Source: Thermoleophilaceae bacterium (GTDB lineage: Bacteria > Actinomycetota > Thermoleophilia > Solirubrobacterales > Thermoleophilaceae). From it: a DNA stretch of 64,000 nucleotides. A program made the translations under genes and the position numbers. The stretch lies in assembly GCA_019683805.1 (NCBI GenBank), contig JADGHQ010000001.1, positions 1 to 64,000 on the forward strand, given 5' to 3'. Below are positions 46,998-55,349 of this stretch, one piece after another; the first letter of the stretch is position 1, and the number at the start of each line of letters is the position of its first letter. The notes under the pieces were generated by a model that saw only the letters and a list, made by a program, of their open reading frames with translations, was not told the origin of the DNA and did not search any database.

Positions 46998-47834
46998 ATG
47001 CGCTTCGAGAAATGGCAGGCGCTCGGCAACGACTACATCGTCGTGGAGGAGCGGGACCTCCCGTTCGAGCTCACGCCCGAGCGCATCGAGAGGATCTGCG
47101 CCTTCCACACCGGCGTCGGATCGGACGGCATCCTGCTCCTGTCGCAGCCTGAGCGGCCGGGCTTCGTGGCGAGGCTGCGGATCTTCAACCCGGACGGGTC
47201 GGAGGCCGAGCTGTCGGGCAACGGCGCGCGCGAGGCGATCCTCTACCTGCGCCGCCGCGGCTGGACGAGCAGCGACGAGTTCTCGATCGAGACGGCGGCC
47301 GGCGAGATCCGGCCGCGGATCACCGGGCCGACCACCTGCCGCGTCGACATGGGGCACGCGAGGCTGCGCTCGGACGCCTACCCGGACGGCCCCGAGGACG
47401 GCACCGGCACGCTCGTCGCGGCGGGGCGCGAGTTCCGCTTCCAGCACGTGTCGATCGGCAACCCGCAGTGCGCGATCGAGGTGCCCGAGGGGCTCGAGGA
47501 GCTCGACCTGTCGGTCGTCGGCCCCCCGATCGAGCGGCACGAGCTGTTCCCGCAGCGCACGAACGTCTCGTTCTGGCGGCGCACCGGCGCGAGCGAGATC
47601 CGCGCGCGCATCTTCGAGCGCGGCGTGGGGGAGACGCTCTCGTCGGGCACGGGCGCGACGGGCGCGGCGGTGGCCGCGGTGCTGCGCGGCGTGGAGAGCC
47701 CGGTGACGGTGCGGCTCGACGGCGGCGAGCTCGAGGTCGAGGTGGGCGAGGACCTGCACGTCGACCTCACCGGCTGGGCGATCCCGGTCTACGCCGGAGA
47801 GCTGAGCGAGGACTTCCTGAAGGAGATCGAATGA
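46998..47834 (+). CDS. dapF: Diaminopimelate epimerase homologue with Ser at both catalytic Cys positions
   Basis: DapF interconverts LL- and meso-diaminopimelate with two cysteines acting as acid and base. The 278-residue protein has the fold signatures FEKWQALGNDYIVVEE, GVGSDGILLL, IFNPDGSEAELSGNGARE and RIFERGVGETLSSGTGATGAAV. In E. coli the two motifs read QCGNGARC (Cys73) and ACGSGAC (Cys217); here the matching residues are Ser73 and Ser216. The gene overlaps dapL (ATGA), the enzyme that makes its expected substrate, so a DAP role is still the best reading. Either Ser supports the reaction or the specificity has changed. Confidence 0.85.
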   Translation: MRFEKWQALGNDYIVVEERDLPFELTPERIERICAFHTGVGSDGILLLSQPERPGFVARLRIFNPDGSEAELSGNGAREAILYLRRRGWTSSDEFSIETAAGEIRPRITGPTTCRVDMGHARLRSDAYPDGPEDGTGTLVAAGREFRFQHVSIGNPQCAIEVPEGLEELDLSVVGPPIERHELFPQRTNVSFWRRTGASEIRARIFERGVGETLSSGTGATGAAVAAVLRGVESPVTVRLDGGELEVEVGEDLHVDLTGWAIPVYAGELSEDFLKEIE

Positions 47835-48994
47835 GGCACAGCGAGCGACTGGATCGGCTCCCGCCCTACCTGTTCGCGGAGCTCGAGCGCAAGATCGCGG
47901 AGAAGAAGGCGCAGGGGATCGACGTGATCAGCCTCGGCATCGGCGACCCCGACCTGCCGACCCCGCAGGCGGTGGTCGACGCCCTCGCCGAGGCGGCGCG
48001 CGACCCCGGCACCCACCAGTACCCCTCGAACCGCGGCCGCCCGGAGTTCCGGGAGGCGGTCGCGGGCTTCTACCGCGAGCGCTTCGGGGTCGAGCTCGAC
48101 CCCGACACCGAGATCGTCCCGGCGCTCGGCGCGAAGGAGTGCGTCTTCAACCTCAACCTCGCCTTCCTCGACCCGGCCTCGGTCGCGCTGGCCGCCGACC
48201 CGGGCTACCCGGTCTACACGGGCGGCCCGCTGCTCTCGGGCGCAGAGTCCGTGCTGATGCCGCTCGTGCCGGAGCTCGGCTTCGTGCCGGACCTCGACGC
48301 GATCGCGCCGCGCGACGCCGCGCGGGCGCGGCTGATGTACCTCAACTACCCGAACAACCCCACCGGCGCCGTCGTCCCGGAAGGGTTCTTCGAGCGGGTC
48401 GTGGAGTTCGCGCGCGAGCACGACATCCTCGTCGTCCACGACGCCTCCTACACGGAGACGACCTTCGACGGCTACGTGGCGCCGAGCTTCCTCGAGACGC
48501 CGGGCGCGAAGGACGTCGGCGTCGAGGTGTTCTCGCTCTCCAAGGGCTGGAACATGACGGGCTGGCGGGCGGCCGCGATCGTGGGCAACGCCCAGGCGGT
48601 CGACTCGTACTGGCGGCTCAAGACGAACATCGACTCGGGCATGTTCGACGCCGTCCAGCTCGCCGCCGCGAGGGCGCTCACCGACGCCGCCGGCTTCCCG
48701 CGCGAGATGAGCGCGGTCTACGCGCGCCGGCGCGACCTCGTGTGCGACGCGCTGCGCGAGATCGGCGTCCAGGTGACGGCGCCGAAGGGCACGATCTACG
48801 TGTGGGCGCCCGTGCCCGAGGGCCACACGTCCGCCTCCTACTGCGAGCTCGTGCTCGAGGAGTCGGCGGTGGTGGTCTCCCCGGGCGGCGCCTACGGGCC
48901 GAACGGCGAGGGCTTCTTCCGGATCTCGCTCACGATCGCGGACGAGCGCTTGGGCGAGGCGGTGGAGCGCCTGCGGTCGAGCCTCGGCGGGTAG
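47831..48994 (+). CDS. dapL: LL-diaminopimelate aminotransferase
   Basis: DapL converts tetrahydrodipicolinate and glutamate directly to LL-DAP, bypassing the succinyl or acetyl route. The 387-residue fold-type I PLP enzyme has RLPPYLFAELERKIAEKKAQGIDVISLGIGDPDLPTP, YPSNRGRPEFREAVAGFY, LNYPNNPTGAV, the PLP Lys in EVFSLSKGWNMTGWRAA and a C-terminal FFRISLT. The N-terminal pattern is typical for DapL, and the overlap with dapF supports it over a general class I aminotransferase. Confidence 0.9.
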   Translation: MRHSERLDRLPPYLFAELERKIAEKKAQGIDVISLGIGDPDLPTPQAVVDALAEAARDPGTHQYPSNRGRPEFREAVAGFYRERFGVELDPDTEIVPALGAKECVFNLNLAFLDPASVALAADPGYPVYTGGPLLSGAESVLMPLVPELGFVPDLDAIAPRDAARARLMYLNYPNNPTGAVVPEGFFERVVEFAREHDILVVHDASYTETTFDGYVAPSFLETPGAKDVGVEVFSLSKGWNMTGWRAAAIVGNAQAVDSYWRLKTNIDSGMFDAVQLAAARALTDAAGFPREMSAVYARRRDLVCDALREIGVQVTAPKGTIYVWAPVPEGHTSASYCELVLEESAVVVSPGGAYGPNGEGFFRISLTIADERLGEAVERLRSSLGG

Positions 48995-49000
48995 GCGCCG

Positions 49001-49696
49001 ATGCGCTACTGCGGCATCGCCTTCGCCGGCGGCCACGCCCAGCTCGCGACGCTTGAGGAGGTGCGCGCCGACGAGCCGCCGATCCGCCTGCGCGCCACCT
49101 TCTACGAGCCGGGCGCGCCCGCGGGGGTGGTGCGGGAGCTCGCCTCGCTCGGCGAGGTGGTCGTGGCCGTCGGAGCGGCGGCGGGGCAGGGCCGCGCCTG
49201 CGACGAGGAGCTCGCGCGCCGCGGGATCGCGCCGGCCGCGCCGCCGCCCGAGGCGCGTGAGCTGTTCGCCGGGCTCGGCAAGCTCGGCGTGTACCTGCCG
49301 ACCGCGGCGCCCGCGGGCACCCGCGAGGGCGAGGTCGAGGAGGGCGCCTTCCACCGGGCGCGCGTGATCGAGACGCAGGTGGAGGCGGTGTTCGCCGCGC
49401 TCCAGGGCCGGCGCCTGCCCGCGCGCCGCCACCCGCTCGGGGTCGCGCGCCGCATCCAGGAGCTCGTGGACGACCACGTGGTCGACGAGGGCGGCGAGCT
49501 CTGGCACCGGCGCATCGAGGAGATCGAGGCCGCGGCGTGCGCGCTCGCCGCGCACCGCTACGCGCTCGCGCACGCCAACTGGCTGGGCGACCCGGACGAG
49601 GCGGTGATCGTGCTCCCGGGCGCGCGCACGCCGGAGCGCTTCTCCACCGAGGGCGTGATCCCGCCGGTGCCGCGCCGGCCGCTGCCGGGGGCCTGA
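49001..49696 (+). CDS. DUF429-like protein (predicted RNase H-fold)
   Basis: The 231-residue protein starts MRYCGIAFAGGHAQLATLEEV, like the first strand of an RNase H-fold, and its C-terminal third (RRIEEIEAAACALAAHRYALAHANWLGDPDEAVIVLPG) resembles the conserved end of DUF429 proteins (DALDAxxCAxxA... GDPxxGxIxxP). DUF429 is a predicted nuclease family without a settled function. The acidic residues expected in a nuclease core are only partly clear. It is six bp after dapL and may be co-transcribed. Confidence 0.65.
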   Translation: MRYCGIAFAGGHAQLATLEEVRADEPPIRLRATFYEPGAPAGVVRELASLGEVVVAVGAAAGQGRACDEELARRGIAPAAPPPEARELFAGLGKLGVYLPTAAPAGTREGEVEEGAFHRARVIETQVEAVFAALQGRRLPARRHPLGVARRIQELVDDHVVDEGGELWHRRIEEIEAAACALAAHRYALAHANWLGDPDEAVIVLPGARTPERFSTEGVIPPVPRRPLPGA

Positions 49697-49705
49697 GGCG
49701 GCCGC

Positions 49706-50683
49706 TCAGCCGGCCGCCGCTGCGAGCGTCTCGCGCAGGCCGGTGTCGAGATCGCGCGCGCGCCAGCCGAGCTCGCGCTCGGCCTTCGCCGAGCTGCCCC
49801 AGATCGTCACGCCGTCCATGGTGTGGATCAGCTCCGCGAGGTTCGGCGGGAAGCCCAACAGCCTGCCGACGAGGGGGCCGATCGGGATGGCGGCCTTGAG
49901 CGCGGGGGCGGGCATAGGGATGCGCGGCGGCCTGCGCCCCGCGATCTCGGCCGTCTTGTCGACGAGCTCGCCCATCGTGTGCTGCGGCCCGCCGAGGTTG
50001 TACGACTCGCCGGTGCGCCCCTTGTCGTGCGCGAGCACGATCCCCTCGGCCACGTCGTCGACGTGCACGAGGTTGAAGCCGGTGTCGGGGAAGAGGCGCA
50101 GGAGCATCCGCCCCGAGCGCGTCTGCTCGATCAGGTTCCCGAGCTCCGAGTGGTCGCCCGGCCCGTACACGGCGCCGGGCTGCACGATCACGACCGGCGC
50201 GCCCGCGTCGATCCGCTCCCTGGCGACCCCGTGCGCGCGCCACTTCGTCTCGTCGTAGACAGAGAGGAAGCCCTCGTCGAGCGGCCGCTCGTACGTCTCG
50301 TCGACGGTCTTCCCGCGCGTGTTGCCGTACACGTTGAGCGTCGAGACGTACACGACGCGGGGGGTGCCCGCCTCGATCGCCGCGTCGAGCACCACCTCGG
50401 TGCCGCACACGTTGGCGTCCCACAGCTCCCGGCGGCGCGACGCGGGGATCCCGACCTCGTAGATCGCCGCCACGTGGAAGCAGGCGTCGCAGCCCTCGAG
50501 GCCCCGGCGCACGGCCGCCGCGTCGGTCACCTCGCCCTCGACGATCGCGCAGCCCAGCTCGCGCAGCGCCCCTGCCTTCTGCGGCGAGCGCACGAGCGCC
50601 GCGACCTCGTCCCCGCGGGTGCGCAGCCTGCGCACGAGCGCGCCGCCGATGAACCCGGTCCCACCCGTGACGAAAGCCTTCAC
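49706..50683 (-). CDS. NAD-dependent epimerase/dehydratase (extended SDR)
   Basis: The 325-residue protein has the Rossmann motif VKAFVTGGTGFIGGALVRRL, the Ser/Tyr-x3-Lys active site (VYVSTLNVYGN and SVYDETKWRA), QPGAVYGPGD and FNLVHVDDVAEGIVLA. It belongs to the extended SDR group that includes dihydroflavonol-reductase-like and sugar-nucleotide enzymes. The substrate is not evident. GTG 50683 follows a TAGGGT box by 8 nt. It is divergent from hflX. Confidence 0.88.
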   Translation of the reverse strand: MKAFVTGGTGFIGGALVRRLRTRGDEVAALVRSPQKAGALRELGCAIVEGEVTDAAAVRRGLEGCDACFHVAAIYEVGIPASRRRELWDANVCGTEVVLDAAIEAGTPRVVYVSTLNVYGNTRGKTVDETYERPLDEGFLSVYDETKWRAHGVARERIDAGAPVVIVQPGAVYGPGDHSELGNLIEQTRSGRMLLRLFPDTGFNLVHVDDVAEGIVLAHDKGRTGESYNLGGPQHTMGELVDKTAEIAGRRPPRIPMPAPALKAAIPIGPLVGRLLGFPPNLAELIHTMDGVTIWGSSAKAERELGWRARDLDTGLRETLAAAAG

Positions 50684-50691
50684 TGGGCCGA

Positions 50692-50755
50692 ACCCTAACC
50701 GCTCGGCCGGCGCGTCCGGCGCGCCCTGATCGGCCGCCGCCGCCGGGCCTAGACT
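50692..50755. promoter_or_regulatory. Divergent promoters of the epimerase gene and hflX
   Basis: TAGGGT on the minus strand (50697-50692) lies 8 nt before the epimerase GTG. TAGACT on the plus strand (50750-50755) lies 6 nt before the hflX GTG at 50762. Both imply leaderless messages. Confidence 0.5.
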
Positions 50756-50761
50756 GGAGTT

Positions 50762-52096
50762 GTGGAGAAGGGCAGGAACGGCAGGACGGCTCCGACGCGC
50801 GGCGCGGCCTCGCGGTACGGCGACGGCATCCGCAACCCGCGCGCGCGGCAGCGCGCGCTCTGCATCGCGGTGTCGCCGGACGAGCCCGACCTCTCCGAGC
50901 TGCGCGAGCTGCTGCGGACCGCGGGAGTCGCCGTCGCGGGCGAGCTGGTGCAGCGCCGCCGGCGCCCGGACCCGGACCGCTACTTCGGCAAGGGCAAGCT
51001 GGCCGAGCTGAAGCAGGCGATCAAGGACGCCGACGCCAACCTCGTGGCCGCCGACGACGAGCTCCTGCCGCGCCAGGAGCGCAACCTCGAGGAGGCGATC
51101 GGCGTGCCGGTGATCGACCGCACCGCGATCATCCTCGACATCTTCGCCGACCACGCCGCCTCGGCCGAGGGGAAGCTCCAGGTCGAGCTGGCCCAGCTCG
51201 AGTACAACCTGGCGCGGATGCGCGGGCTGTGGACCCACCTCGAGCGCCTCGGCGGCGGCATCGGCACGAGGGGCCCGGGCGAGTCGCAGATCGAGACCGA
51301 CCGCCGGCTCGCGCGCGACCGGATCGCCGCGCTCAAGCGCCGACTCGAGCACACGAAGGCGACGCGCGGCGTGATGCGCCGCGAGCGCGAGCGCGCGCAC
51401 CTGCCCACGGTCGCGCTCGCCGGGTACACGAACGCCGGCAAGTCGACCCTGCTGGGCGCCCTGACGGGCGCGAGCGCGGGCGTGCGCGACCGGCTCTTCC
51501 ACACGCTCGACCCGACCACGCGCGCCTTCGAGATCGGCGGCCGGCAGTACCTCCTGACCGACACGGTCGGGTTCATCCGCAAGCTCCCGCACCAGCTCGT
51601 GGAGGCGTTCAGCGCCACGCTCGAGGAGGCGCTGTTCGCCGACCTGATCCTGCACGTGGCGGACGCCTCGGCGCCCGAGGAGGAGCTCGTGCAGATGCTC
51701 GCCGCGGTGGAGGACGTGCTCGCCGAGATCGGCGCGGCCGAGCGCCCGCGCCTGCTCGTGCTGAACAAGGTCGACCTGCTGGACGAGGAGCGCCGGCGCG
51801 CGCTGCGCTTCCGCCACCCGCGCGCCGTGCAGGTGTCGGCGCAGACGGGGGAGGGCCTCGCCGAGCTGCGCGAGCGGATCGAGGGCCGCTTCCTGGGCAT
51901 GCTGCGGCCGATGGAGCTGCTCCTGCCCTACGAGGAGGGCGGCCGCCTGTCCGAGCTGCACGAGCTGGCGGGGGAGGTGGAGCGCGAGGACACCGCGGAG
52001 GGCGTGCGCGTGCGCGCCCGCGTCCCGGTCGGGGTCGCGCCGCGCTTCGAGCGCTTCTCCGTCAACGGGAGCGACGGCGACGACGACGGCGCGTGA
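50762..52096 (+). CDS. hflX: GTPase HflX
   Basis: HflX is a ribosome-binding GTPase that splits stalled ribosomes. The 444-residue protein has the N-terminal HflX domain (DPDRYFGKGKLAELKQAI, LLPRQERNLEEAIGVPVIDRTAIILDIFADHA), the linker GGGIGTRGPGESQIETDRR, and the G domain with G1 GYTNAGKSTL, G3 DTVGFIRKLPHQLVEAF and G4 LNKVD. Its stop overlaps the dut start (GTGA). Confidence 0.96.
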   Translation: MEKGRNGRTAPTRGAASRYGDGIRNPRARQRALCIAVSPDEPDLSELRELLRTAGVAVAGELVQRRRRPDPDRYFGKGKLAELKQAIKDADANLVAADDELLPRQERNLEEAIGVPVIDRTAIILDIFADHAASAEGKLQVELAQLEYNLARMRGLWTHLERLGGGIGTRGPGESQIETDRRLARDRIAALKRRLEHTKATRGVMRRERERAHLPTVALAGYTNAGKSTLLGALTGASAGVRDRLFHTLDPTTRAFEIGGRQYLLTDTVGFIRKLPHQLVEAFSATLEEALFADLILHVADASAPEEELVQMLAAVEDVLAEIGAAERPRLLVLNKVDLLDEERRRALRFRHPRAVQVSAQTGEGLAELRERIEGRFLGMLRPMELLLPYEEGGRLSELHELAGEVEREDTAEGVRVRARVPVGVAPRFERFSVNGSDGDDDGA

Positions 52097-52524
52097 GCCT
52101 CCTCTTCACGCGGCTCTCACCCGAGGCGCTCGCGCCCACGCGCGCGTACGACGGCGACGCGGGCTTCGACCTCTACGCGGCCGAGGCCGCGACCCTCGAG
52201 CCGGGTGAGCGCGCAAGCGTCGGCACCGGCATCGCGGTGGCGATCCCCGAGGGCCAGGCGGGGCTCGTGCTGCCGCGCTCGGGGCTGGCCGCGCGCCACG
52301 GGATAGCGCTCGTGAACGCCCCGGGCCTGATCGACTCGGGCTACCGCGGCGAGCTGCGCGTGCTGCTCCTCAACACCGACCGCCGCGAGCGCTTCGAGGT
52401 CGCGCCGGGCGACCGCATCGCGCAGCTCGTGCTCGTCCGCCACGAGGCGCCCGTGCTCGTCGAGGTCGACGCGCTCGACGGCACGGTCCGCGGCGCCGCG
52501 GGCTTCGGCTCGAGCGGGCGCTAG
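52093..52524 (+). CDS. dut: dUTP diphosphatase
   Basis: Dut hydrolyses dUTP to dUMP, keeping uracil out of DNA. The 143-residue length is typical of the trimeric enzyme. All five motifs are visible: YDGDAGFDLYA, PRSGLA, NAPGLIDSGYRGEL, GDRIAQLVLV and the C-terminal RGAAGFGSSGR, whose last part closes over the substrate. GTG 52093 overlaps the hflX stop. Confidence 0.95.
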   Translation: MSLLFTRLSPEALAPTRAYDGDAGFDLYAAEAATLEPGERASVGTGIAVAIPEGQAGLVLPRSGLAARHGIALVNAPGLIDSGYRGELRVLLLNTDRRERFEVAPGDRIAQLVLVRHEAPVLVEVDALDGTVRGAAGFGSSGR

Positions 52525-52531
52525 GCGGCGC

Positions 52532-53251
52532 CTACACCCCTGCCGCGCGGCGGGCGCTCGCGTGCGCTGCGTCCTCGAGCGCGTCGTCGAGCGGCTCGAG
52601 CTCGACGCCGAGCGCGAGCTCGATCAGCCGGTCCGCGAGCCACGCGTTCTTCGGCAACAGCGGGCCGTGGAGGTAGGTGCCGATCACGTTCCCCCTGCGC
52701 ACGCCCTCGAAGCCGTCCCGCCCGTTGTTGCCGAAGCCCTTGAGCACCCGCCCGAGCGGCTGCTCGCCGGCGCCGAGGTAGGTGCGGCCGCCGTGGTTCT
52801 CGAAGCCCGCGATCACGCGCGGCCCGGTCCCGAGGTCGGCCTCGATCGCGCAGTTGCCGATCAGGCGCGGGCCGGGCTCGCGGACGGTGCGCAGGTCGAC
52901 GAGGCCGATCCCCGGCAGCTCCGAGTCGCCGACCCGGTAGCCGTGGCCGAGGAGCTGGTAGCCGCCGCAGACGGCGAGCACGACCGCCCCGCGGGCCGCA
53001 GCGGCGTGCAGCGCCTCGCGCTTGGTCTCGACCATGTCGCGGGCGACGAGCGCCTGGTCGCGGTCCTGGCCGCCGCCGATGTAGAAGAGGTCCGCCGAGT
53101 CGGGGTCGAGCGGCTCGCCGAGGCCCGAGGCCGAGAGCTCGAAGCCGAGCCCCCGCCACTCGCAGCGCGCGCGCAGCACCGCGATGTTGCCGCGGTCGGC
53201 GTAGATGTTCATCAGGTCCGGGTAGAGCGAGCAGACGCGCAGGGCGCTCAT
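52532..53251 (-). CDS. gatD: Lipid II isoglutaminyl synthase, glutaminase subunit GatD
   Basis: GatD releases ammonia from glutamine for MurT, which amidates the D-glutamate of lipid II. The 239-residue class I amidotransferase-like protein has VCSLYPDLMNIYADRGNIAVLRARCEWRG, nucleophile Cys95 in VVLAVCGGYQLLGHGY and the catalytic His195 in IGTYLHGPLLPKN. These match the CobB/CobQ-like GatD family. It is the last gene of the five-gene operon; ATG 53251 overlaps the methyltransferase stop. Confidence 0.93.
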   Translation of the reverse strand: MSALRVCSLYPDLMNIYADRGNIAVLRARCEWRGLGFELSASGLGEPLDPDSADLFYIGGGQDRDQALVARDMVETKREALHAAAARGAVVLAVCGGYQLLGHGYRVGDSELPGIGLVDLRTVREPGPRLIGNCAIEADLGTGPRVIAGFENHGGRTYLGAGEQPLGRVLKGFGNNGRDGFEGVRRGNVIGTYLHGPLLPKNAWLADRLIELALGVELEPLDDALEDAAHASARRAAGV

Positions 53252-54003
53252 GCGGCCTCCAGGATGACGACGGTGGAGCCCACGTAGCCGTCCGTCTCCG
53301 GCACCCGCCGGCGCTCGAGCGCGCGGAACCCCGCGGAGGCGGCCTCCCGCTCGAGCTGCGCGGGCTCGAGCCTGTCGAGCCTCACGGTGTCGACCGACTC
53401 GGTCAGCGAGCCGTCCGGGCCCGCCGCCTGGCGCAGCCTGTCGATCTCCGTCGCGCCGTCCTCGGCGCGCACCGCCACCGGCGTGCTCGACAGCACCCAG
53501 CCCCGGAGCTCGAGCACGTCGGGGAGGGGAGGGAGGGCGTCGTCGGCGGGGACGTCCTCGAAGGGGTCGGCGAGCGCGGCGGCGAGCGCCCCGCCCGGGC
53601 CGAGGTGCGCGCGCACGCGCGCGAGCATGCGCGCGCGCCCGGCGGGTCCGCCCATGAGCTGCACCACCTGCATCGGCGCGAGCGCGAGCGCGAAGCGCCT
53701 GCCGAGGTCGAACGAGCGGGCGTCGCCGACGACAGCCCGCACGCGCAGGCCGCGCTCGCGCGCCCGCGCTGTGAGCGCGCGCACGAGCGCGGGATCGGAG
53801 TCGAGGCCGGTCACCTCGGCGCCCCGCGCGGCGAGGTCGAGCGCCACGCGCCCGCTCCCGCAGCCGATGTCGAGCAGCGGCCCGGGGCCCGCGCGCTCGG
53901 CCGCGAGCTCGCGCCAGACGGGCAGGTCTGCCGTGTAGGCGGAGCACTCGACGTCGTGCCAGGCGACGGCTTCCTCGAGCCCCGCGGGCAGCGCCGCGCT
54001 CAC
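53248..54003 (-). CDS. Class I SAM-dependent methyltransferase inside the murT-gatD operon
   Basis: The 251-residue protein has LLDIGCGSGRVALDLAARGAEVTGLDSD (SAM motif I and acidic residue) and LAPMQVVQLMGGPAGRARMLARVRAHLGPGGALAAAL. GTG 54003 overlaps the murT stop, and its own stop overlaps the gatD start, so it is embedded between two genes whose products form one enzyme. murT and gatD are normally adjacent. The substrate is unknown; a wall-precursor or lipid target is a guess from context. Confidence 0.85.
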   Translation of the reverse strand: MSAALPAGLEEAVAWHDVECSAYTADLPVWRELAAERAGPGPLLDIGCGSGRVALDLAARGAEVTGLDSDPALVRALTARARERGLRVRAVVGDARSFDLGRRFALALAPMQVVQLMGGPAGRARMLARVRAHLGPGGALAAALADPFEDVPADDALPPLPDVLELRGWVLSSTPVAVRAEDGATEIDRLRQAAGPDGSLTESVDTVRLDRLEPAQLEREAASAGFRALERRRVPETDGYVGSTVVILEAA

Positions 54004-55349
54004 GCCGACCACCTCCCCGCCACGCCGCGCCGCGCGAGCAGGTCGCGCAGCTCCAGCAGGGCGGTGTAGGTCGGGAGCGCGTACAGCGTCCCGCCGGCGG
54101 CGCCGAGCGCCTGGTCGAGGGAGCGCCCGAGGTCGCGCTCCACCGCGATCTCCGCGTCCACCCCCGCGTACTTGAGCCGCAGCGCCATCTCCTCGGCGCG
54201 CGTCCCGCTGCACGTCGCGCGGCGGACGCGGCCGGCGAGCAGCTCGTAGTCGGCGTCCCAGATCCAGGACACGTCGCGGCCGTCCGCGATGCGGTCGTTC
54301 AGCCCAAGCCAGAGGTCGAGCGGCCGCTCTTCGAGCGCGAGCGTGCGCAGCACCTCGTTCGCGCCGGCCGGGTTCTTGACGAGCAGGATCAGCAGCTCGC
54401 GCTCCCCGACCGGGATGCGCTCGACGCGGCCGAACGCGGCCGCCATCTCCTCGAGCGCCGCGCGCACGTCCTCAGGCGCGGCGCCCAGCTCGAGCGCGGC
54501 GGTCGCGGCGGCGAGGGCGTTGTAGACGTTGTAGAGGCCGGGGAGGGGGAGGCGCAGGTCGATCCGCCCCGCCGGGGCGCGGATCACGACGCGCGAGCCG
54601 CGCATGCCGTCGAGCTCGATCCGCTCCGCGACCACCTGCGGCTCGGGCCGGCCGCGCCCGCAGCCCGGGCAGCGGTAGCGGCCCATGTGCGCGAGGTAGA
54701 CAGCGTCGTACTCGTAGCGGCTGCCGCAGTTGCGGCAGTTCTTCGAGTCGGAGGCGTGCTCGAGCCCCGGCAGCGCGTGCGAGTCGTCCTCGACGCCGAA
54801 GTAGGTCACCTGCGAGCGCCCGCGGCCGAGGTCCGCCACGAGCGGGTCGTCCGCGTTCAGCACGAAGCGCGCGCGCCCGTCGTGGCGGGCCGCGACCTCC
54901 GCCCAGCGGTCTGCGATCAGCTCGAGCTCGCCGTAGCGGTCGAGCTGGTCGCGGAAGAGGTTCGAGAGCAGGATCAGCCTGGGGTCGAGCTGGTCTGCGA
55001 TCTGCGGCAGCCAGAGCTCGTCCACCTCGAGCAGCCCGAGCTGGCGAGCGCGGCCGTCGGCGTCGAGCAGCGCGGTGGCGACGCCCCAGCTCATGTTCGA
55101 GCCGGCGCGGTTGTGGACGATCTCACAGCCCGCGCGCCGCAGGGCCGCGGCGAGCATCGAGGAAGCGGTCGTCTTGCCGTTCGTGGCGGACACGAGCACT
55201 GCGCCGTCGCGCAGGCGCCCGCCCAAGAGCTCGATCGCGCGCGGCTCGAGCCGCAGCAGCACGCGGCCGGGGAGCGTGGTCCCGCCGCGGCGGGCCGCCC
55301 GGCTGAGCGCGCGCACGGCGCGCGCCGCGGCTGTGCCGGCGCGCAGCAT
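54000..55349 (-). CDS. murT: Lipid II isoglutaminyl synthase, Mur ligase-like subunit MurT
   Basis: MurT, with GatD, amidates the alpha-carboxyl of D-Glu in lipid II. The 449-residue protein has the Mur ligase P-loop SATNGKTTASSMLAAALRRAG, HNRAGSNMSWG, LLEVDELWLPQI, NLFRDQLDRYGE and a C-terminal DUF1727 domain (PVGERELLILLVKNPAGANEVLRTL, DRIADGRDVSWIWDADYE). A four-Cys zinc ribbon typical of MurT is visible: C205-x2-C208 and C227-x2-C230. ATG 55349 overlaps the lipid kinase stop. Confidence 0.94.
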   Translation of the reverse strand: MLRAGTAAARAVRALSRAARRGGTTLPGRVLLRLEPRAIELLGGRLRDGAVLVSATNGKTTASSMLAAALRRAGCEIVHNRAGSNMSWGVATALLDADGRARQLGLLEVDELWLPQIADQLDPRLILLSNLFRDQLDRYGELELIADRWAEVAARHDGRARFVLNADDPLVADLGRGRSQVTYFGVEDDSHALPGLEHASDSKNCRNCGSRYEYDAVYLAHMGRYRCPGCGRGRPEPQVVAERIELDGMRGSRVVIRAPAGRIDLRLPLPGLYNVYNALAAATAALELGAAPEDVRAALEEMAAAFGRVERIPVGERELLILLVKNPAGANEVLRTLALEERPLDLWLGLNDRIADGRDVSWIWDADYELLAGRVRRATCSGTRAEEMALRLKYAGVDAEIAVERDLGRSLDQALGAAGGTLYALPTYTALLELRDLLARRGVAGRWSA

